From Pedococcus sp. (lineage in GTDB: Bacteria; Actinomycetota; Actinomycetes; Actinomycetales; Dermatophilaceae), in contig JAICSZ010000025.1 of the NCBI GenBank assembly GCA_025936615.1, forward strand, positions 1 through 11,851: 11,851 bases of DNA. Reading direction: 5' to 3'. A program made the translations under genes and the position numbers. The notes under the pieces were generated by a model, which did not search any database, was not told where the DNA came from, and saw only the letters and a list, made by a program, of their open reading frames with translations. This document shows positions 6,516-11,851 of the stretch, one piece after another. Position 1 is the first letter of the stretch; each line of letters begins with the position of its first letter.

Positions 6516-6549
6516 ATACTTAGCACAGTTAATGAGTTATGCTAAGTAT
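6516..6549 (+). promoter_or_regulatory. Palindromic operator over the marR promoter
   Basis: ATACTTAGCA (6516-6525) and TGCTAAGTAT (6540-6549) are perfect 10-bp inverted repeats around a 14-bp AT-rich spacer, in otherwise very GC-rich DNA. The site lies 20 bp before the MarR start. TATGCT (6538-6543) inside the right arm is a reasonable -10 box, so a bound dimer would block RNA polymerase. The left arm and spacer also contain TTAGC-aca-GTTAA, so two dimers could bind side by side. This is the expected layout for autorepression by the adjacent MarR protein. Confidence 0.7.
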
Positions 6550-6558
6550 CTGACATCT

Positions 6559-6565
6559 GGAGGAG
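6559..6565 (+). promoter_or_regulatory. Ribosome binding site that fixes the marR GTG start
   Basis: GGAGGAG is a near-ideal Shine-Dalgarno sequence 4 bases before the GTG at 6570. It is the strongest ribosome binding site in the window and decides the start. Confidence 0.8.
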
Positions 6566-6569
6566 ACCC

Positions 6570-7013
6570 GTGACATCGACGGCCAAGAGCCTGAGCCCCG
6601 TGGCGATCTCCCGTCTCGCCGGTGAGCTCCGCCTCGCGTGCATGCGCATCTCGCGCCGCGTCCGGTTCGAGAGCACCCACGTCGTCGCGCCCAACCAGTT
6701 CTCGGTGCTGTGCCGCCTCGAGGACTCCCCGCGCACCCCGGGCGAGCTCGCGGAGATCGAGAAGGTGAGCGCGCCGAGCATGACCCGCACCGTCTCCTCC
6801 CTCGCGGAGCGCGGCCTCGTCGACCGCACGGCCGACCCCGAGGACAAGCGGCAGGTCATCGTCTCGCTCACCCCCGACGCGACCACCCTGCTCAAGGAGA
6901 TCAGGCGCAAGCGCGACGCGTGGATGTCGGTGCGCGTCGGCCACCTCACTCCCGAGGAGCAGGAGGTCCTGCTCCAGGCCTCGGCGATCCTCACGCGGGT
7001 GGCCAACGAGTGA
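6570..7013 (+). CDS. MarR-family transcriptional regulator
   Basis: A 147-residue winged-helix repressor-type protein starting at GTG. Residues 36-62 begin the DNA-binding domain (NQFSVLCRLEDSPRTPGELAEIE). The recognition helix is about 66-82 (SAPSMTRTVSSLAERGL). The wing has the family D-x-R pattern in DPEDKRQVIVSLT (Asp92, Arg94). The remaining N- and C-terminal helices form the usual dimer interface. MarR proteins typically repress their own operon until a small ligand releases them. Here the palindrome at 6516-6549 lies over the promoter and the next gene encodes an exporter, the classic efflux-control arrangement. The stop overlaps the MFS start (GTGA). It carries a lone Cys24 and no obvious redox pair. 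By memory of the neighbourhood it may correspond to M. tuberculosis Rv0880. Confidence 0.93.
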   Translation: MTSTAKSLSPVAISRLAGELRLACMRISRRVRFESTHVVAPNQFSVLCRLEDSPRTPGELAEIEKVSAPSMTRTVSSLAERGLVDRTADPEDKRQVIVSLTPDATTLLKEIRRKRDAWMSVRVGHLTPEEQEVLLQASAILTRVANE

Positions 7014-8305
7014 GTCCCACCTTCACCTCCCTCCATGTCCGCAACTACCGCATCTACGCCACCGGTGCGCTCGTCTCCAACATCGGCACCTGGATGGGCC
7101 GCGTCGCGCAGGACTGGCTGGTCCTGACCGAGGTCACCAACCACTCCTCGTCCGCGCTGGGCATCGTCACCGGCCTGCAGTTCCTGCCGTTCCTGCTGCT
7201 CGCGCCGTGGAGTGGCGTCGTGGCCGACCGGTTCCCCAAGCGCCGCCTGCTCGCGGTGACCCAGACGTCGCTGGCCCTGTCCTCGCTCGCCCTGGGCATC
7301 GTGGCCGTCTCGGGCAGCGCCCAGCTGTGGATGGTCTACGTCGCAGCGCTGTGGACCGGGGTGGCGACGGCGTTCGACAACCCGGCCCGCCAGACCTTCG
7401 TCTCCGAGATGGTCTCGCGCGACCGGATCGCCAACGCCGTCTCGCTCAACAGCGCGTCGTTCAACGCAGCCCGGCTCATCGGTCCCGGCGTCGCGGGGCT
7501 GACCATCGCGGCGTTCGGCACCGGCTGGACGCTGGTCTTCAACACCTTCACCTTCATCGCGGTCCTCATCGCCCTGGCGTCGATGCGGCCGAGCGAGCTG
7601 CGCCCTGCGCCGATGCTGCGCCGCAGCGACGGGGCGCTCAAGGAGGGGCTGGCCTACGTCCGCAGCCGGCGCGACATCCAGCTCGTGATGCTGCTGGTCT
7701 TCGTGCTCGGCACCTTCGGGATGAACTTCCAGGTGACCACGGCGCTGATGGCGACCAAGGAGTTCCACGAGGGCCCGGAGGGGTACGGACTGCTCGGCTC
7801 GGTCATGGCCATCGGGTCGCTCACCGCCGCCCTGATGACCGCACGCCGGCCCGTCCCGAGGCTGCGCACCCTGTTGATCGCGCTGGTCGGGTTCACCGTG
7901 GCGACCGCCCTCGCCTCCCTGGCCCCGACCTACACCCTGTTCGCCATCGCGCTGGTCCCGACGGGCCTGGCCGCGCTGACGGCACTCACCACCGCCAACG
8001 CCATGGTCCAGACGCGGGTGGACCCGGCCATGCGCGGGCGGGTGATGGCCCTCTACATGGCGATCTTCATGGGCGGCACCCCGATCGGCGCGCCACTCAT
8101 CGGTTGGATCGGCGACGCGTGGGGCGCCCGCTGGACCATCGGGATCGGCACCATTGCCGTGGGCCTGACGCTGGCCGCCGTGTCCTACTGGTTGGCCAAG
8201 CACGAGAATGTCCGGGTGACCTACGAGTCCCAGTGCCGTCCGCGGATCCGGATCCGCACCGTGCCCCCGCGGGTCACCGACCCGGTGCCCGAGGTGGTCC
8301 GGTGA
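7010..8305 (+). CDS. MFS exporter (MFS_3/EntS-like), cotranscribed with MarR
   Basis: A 431-residue, about 12-helix inner-membrane transporter. The start FTSLHVRNYRIYATGALVSNIGTWMGRVAQDWLVL is typical of the MFS_3 branch that includes the enterobactin exporter EntS. The signature SGVVADRFPKRRL follows helix 2 (about 68-80), and helices 4-5 contain TAFDNPARQTFVSEMV and AVSLNSASFNAARLIGPG, also typical. The GTG at 7010 overlaps the MarR stop by four bases and starts exactly at family homology. A basic cytoplasmic tail of about 35 residues (CRPRIRIRTVPPRVTDPVPEVVR) is longer than needed for the fold. It probably exports a drug-like or metabolite ligand sensed by the MarR protein; the substrate is unknown. 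Its stop overlaps the 28-residue ORF in the same GTGA manner. Confidence 0.92.
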   Translation: MSPTFTSLHVRNYRIYATGALVSNIGTWMGRVAQDWLVLTEVTNHSSSALGIVTGLQFLPFLLLAPWSGVVADRFPKRRLLAVTQTSLALSSLALGIVAVSGSAQLWMVYVAALWTGVATAFDNPARQTFVSEMVSRDRIANAVSLNSASFNAARLIGPGVAGLTIAAFGTGWTLVFNTFTFIAVLIALASMRPSELRPAPMLRRSDGALKEGLAYVRSRRDIQLVMLLVFVLGTFGMNFQVTTALMATKEFHEGPEGYGLLGSVMAIGSLTAALMTARRPVPRLRTLLIALVGFTVATALASLAPTYTLFAIALVPTGLAALTALTTANAMVQTRVDPAMRGRVMALYMAIFMGGTPIGAPLIGWIGDAWGARWTIGIGTIAVGLTLAAVSYWLAKHENVRVTYESQCRPRIRIRTVPPRVTDPVPEVVR

Positions 8306-8388
8306 CGCCGCGCTTCCGTCGGCAGGTCACGATCGCAGTGCTCGTGATCGTGGTCGTCGTCGCGGTCGCCGCCAGCGTCCTGCGCTGA
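8302..8388 (+). CDS. Candidate 28-residue single-helix membrane peptide, third gene of the MarR-MFS operon
   Basis: A GTG at 8302 overlaps the MFS stop by four bases (GTGA), exactly as the MFS start overlaps the MarR stop. It encodes VTPRFRRQVTIAVLVIVVVVAVAASVLR, a basic N-terminus (RFRRQ) followed by one hydrophobic helix of about 18 residues and a closing Arg, then TGA. This is the form of a small membrane peptide with its N-terminus in the cytoplasm. Some transporters have such helper peptides (AcrZ for AcrB is a known example). No separate Shine-Dalgarno sequence is evident, so translation would depend on coupling. No function can be assigned. The alternative is a chance hydrophobic frame caused by GTC/GTG-rich DNA. 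Confidence 0.55.
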   Translation: MTPRFRRQVTIAVLVIVVVVAVAASVLR

Positions 8389-8481
8389 CCCAGCCCGGAC
8401 GGCCCCGCCGTCTCCCCCCATCCGGCCGCGCCCGCGGCAACCCGGTCGAGAGTGCACGACGCGCTGATGTGCGGCGCTGAT

Positions 8482-8550
8482 CCATGCAAATCTTGAGTTG
8501 GCGCCGCCCCCGACCGCGCAGGTTGCGGCGCCAGCTCAAGATTTGCATGG
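8482..8550. repeat. 69-bp near-perfect palindrome between convergent genes; possible bidirectional terminator
   Basis: Arms 8482-8507 and 8525-8550 match as reverse complements at 25 of 26 positions; the exception is a T/G pair that would be a G-U wobble in RNA. The loop is 17 nt (8508-8524). Each arm has an AT-rich outer part (CCATGCAAATCTTGAG) and a GC-rich inner part (GGCGCCGC). It lies between the end of the exporter operon and the end of the transglycosylase gene, where a two-way terminator is expected, but it is longer than needed and lacks T-runs. The rest of 8389-8572 holds only a GCGCTGAT direct repeat (8461-8468, 8474-8481). Confidence 0.7.
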
Positions 8551-8572
8551 GACAGCTGCAGGGCGGGGTTGG

Positions 8573-9835
8573 CTACTGGTGCAGCCTGCAGGCGGTGAGC
8601 AGGCCGAGCACGCTCAGCACCGGGTCGTAGCCCTCGGGGCACTTTCCGTCGACCGGCGCCACGGTGAGCGGCAGCGAGGTCGTGCTGCTCGGGGTTGGCG
8701 TCGGCGTCTGCGACGGCGCAGGCGTGGAGCTCTGGGTCGGCGTGGGGGTGCTACCGGTCAGGCCGCCGACGACCCCGCCGACCACTCCGGTCAGGGTGTC
8801 GACGACGCCGCCACCACCGGTCGAGCCCGGCGTCGTGCCTGTCGTCGTCTGCGGTGTCGGCGTCGACCCGGCGCTCGTCGTGCTGCCCGGCTTGCTGTCC
8901 TTGGAGGCGGGCTTGCTGGCCGGCTGCGGTGCGGGCGCGGCCGCGAGCGCGGGGTCGTAGTGGGCCATGGTCTGCGGCTCACCCGAGGGCAGGTACGGCG
9001 AGCCGGTGCGCTGCGCGGGGGTCAGGGCGCTGGCCGGCTGCACGGTGTACCCGCCGCGGTAGCCACGGGCGATCGCGAGCACCTGGTCGGCGTAGGCGTC
9101 GCTCTGGTTGTAGCGCAGCACGGCGGAGCGGGCACCGCTGTCGGTGCTGAGGTCGCCGGGGCCGGAGCAGAGGTAGACCGCGGTCGCGGTGGCGGCGTCA
9201 TCGATGTTCTGCGGGTCCTCGCGCCCGTCGCCGTTGGCATCGACGGCCACGACCCGCCAGGTCCCGGGGATGAACTGCATCGGCCCGACCGCGCGGTCCC
9301 ACGTGGTGTCTCGGTCGAGCGCGCCACCGTCGCTGTCGGGGACGACCGCGGTGTCGTTCGCGCCGTTGAGCGGGATGCCGTAGATGCCGGGGCGGACGGT
9401 GCCGTCGGTGTCGATGCCGTTGCCACCGTAGCGGCCGTGGTTGGACTCGACCTTGCCGATGGCGGCGATGAGGGCCCAGTCGACGCGACACCCGGGGTCG
9501 GCTGCGTCCACGAGCTGGGCGGCGCGCCGGTAGGCCTCGAGCGCAGCAGCCGGGATGCCGTTGGCGCTCATCGAGGCGGGCACCGCGCCGGCGCTGTAGG
9601 CCGGGGTCGGCAGCTGCTCCGGCGGGGCCGGCAGCTCCGGCAACGGGGGCAGCTCAGGGACGTCGAGGTGCTGAAGGGGTGTCGAGGGCACCGTGACGAG
9701 CGGACGGGAGTCGGCGACGACGTCGGTCGAGGGATCGCCCCCTGTCGCCGCCAGCGCAGCGCCGGCGCCCACGAGCGCCACGGCCGGCAGCGCGGCGGCG
9801 ATCCTGCGCCACGGCAGTCCAGTCCTGCGACCCAT
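8573..9835 (-). CDS. Secreted lytic murein transglycosylase (SLT/MltB-like) with Pro/Thr/Ser-rich tail
   Basis: A 420-residue exported enzyme predicted to cleave the MurNAc-GlcNAc bond of peptidoglycan. Residues 1-31 form a signal peptide or membrane anchor (RRTGLPWRR, then a hydrophobic stretch ending near ALAA). A Pro-rich linker (about 50-80) precedes the catalytic domain (about 95-265), which has GKVESNHGRYGG with probable catalytic Glu130, GPMQFIPGTWR (184-194), the metal-loop-like DANGDGREDPQN (199-210) and VLRYNQSDAYADQVL. A 100-residue Ala/Pro/Thr/Ser/Gly-rich tail follows and ends in CPEGYDPVLSVLGLLTAC (Cys399, Cys416), possibly a disulfide-closed cap. The ATG at 9835 has GAGGAG (complement of 9845-9850) at a workable distance. 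It lies downstream of serC in the same direction, with 119 bp between. Confidence 0.9.
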   Translation of the reverse strand: MGRRTGLPWRRIAAALPAVALVGAGAALAATGGDPSTDVVADSRPLVTVPSTPLQHLDVPELPPLPELPAPPEQLPTPAYSAGAVPASMSANGIPAAALEAYRRAAQLVDAADPGCRVDWALIAAIGKVESNHGRYGGNGIDTDGTVRPGIYGIPLNGANDTAVVPDSDGGALDRDTTWDRAVGPMQFIPGTWRVVAVDANGDGREDPQNIDDAATATAVYLCSGPGDLSTDSGARSAVLRYNQSDAYADQVLAIARGYRGGYTVQPASALTPAQRTGSPYLPSGEPQTMAHYDPALAAAPAPQPASKPASKDSKPGSTTSAGSTPTPQTTTGTTPGSTGGGGVVDTLTGVVGGVVGGLTGSTPTPTQSSTPAPSQTPTPTPSSTTSLPLTVAPVDGKCPEGYDPVLSVLGLLTACRLHQ

Positions 9836-9954
9836 GCTCAGCAGCTCCTCGCGCTCGTGCTACCCCACCCCCGGGGCTGTCATCCGGGGTAACGAGCGAT
9901 CGGAGCGGAGGTTACGGCAGCGCCGCCGTGCGCACAGGGTGAAGCCGGTGCAAA
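9836..9954 (-). promoter_or_regulatory. Upstream region of the transglycosylase gene with paired GTAAC sites
   Basis: GTAAC (9889-9893) and GTTAC (9911-9915) form an inverted pair with a 17-bp spacer, about 55-80 bp before the start codon. GTAAC-type half-sites resemble those reported for MtrA-like response regulators that control actinobacterial wall hydrolases, but those are usually direct repeats with shorter spacing, so the link is weak. Ribosome binding site GAGGAG is the complement of 9845-9850. Confidence 0.35.

Positions 9955-11851
<1,897 letters not shown>

Noticed and set aside
9836..9954. A c-di-AMP (ydaO-type) riboswitch before the transglycosylase gene
   Set aside because: These riboswitches often precede actinobacterial wall hydrolases, but the conserved blocks are not present in order and the gap is short for the aptamer plus ribosome binding site.

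Overview
The window is high-GC DNA with dense coding, frequent GTG starts and short spacers. Its gene set (CspB-like cold-shock protein, DUF3027, DUF2530, AzgA-type purine permease, actinobacterial SerC, short citrate synthase) points to the chromosome of an actinobacterium, probably Micrococcales or a relative. I infer the taxon from gene families and layout only. From memory, the same families lie close together in Mycobacterium tuberculosis around Rv0871-Rv0889c, so most of the window looks like an old conserved chromosomal neighbourhood rather than an island.

Layout, left to right. 1-729 is the end of a galM-like aldose 1-epimerase (+). It overlaps tail to tail with an MFS permease (-, 684-2006). 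A 236-bp divergent spacer with a strong hairpin separates that permease from a cspB-like gene (+, 2243-2638), which is joined by a one-base stop/start overlap to a DUF3027 gene with a four-cysteine cluster (+, 2638-3378). A DUF559 (PD-(D/E)XK nuclease-fold) gene follows (+, 3563-4483). A DUF2530 membrane protein (-, 4585-4833) then diverges from an NCS2/AzgA purine permease (+, 4886-6394), both apparently leaderless. A 20-bp perfect hairpin closes the permease gene.

Next is a compact operon: an AT-rich palindromic operator, a MarR regulator (6570-7013), an MFS exporter (7010-8305) and a 28-residue one-helix membrane peptide (8302-8388), joined by two identical GTGA stop/start overlaps. It meets a secreted lytic transglycosylase gene (-, 8573-9835) tail to tail across a 69-bp near-perfect palindrome. 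The window ends with serC (-, 9955-11073) and the 3' part of a citrate synthase gene (-, 11333-11851, start outside the window).

The least explained content is between genes. Three copies of a ~76-bp imperfect palindromic repeat lie at 3389-3464, 4491-4566 (both +) and 11212-11287 (-). Two of them flank the DUF559 gene in the same orientation. A second shared motif, CGCGGCATAC, occurs in three intergenic regions. Together with the long palindrome at 8482-8550 and the hairpins at 2069-2111 and 11153-11192, these form an intergenic structured-repeat layer that the coding genes do not explain. I see no CRISPR array, tRNA, rRNA, insertion sequence or prophage gene.
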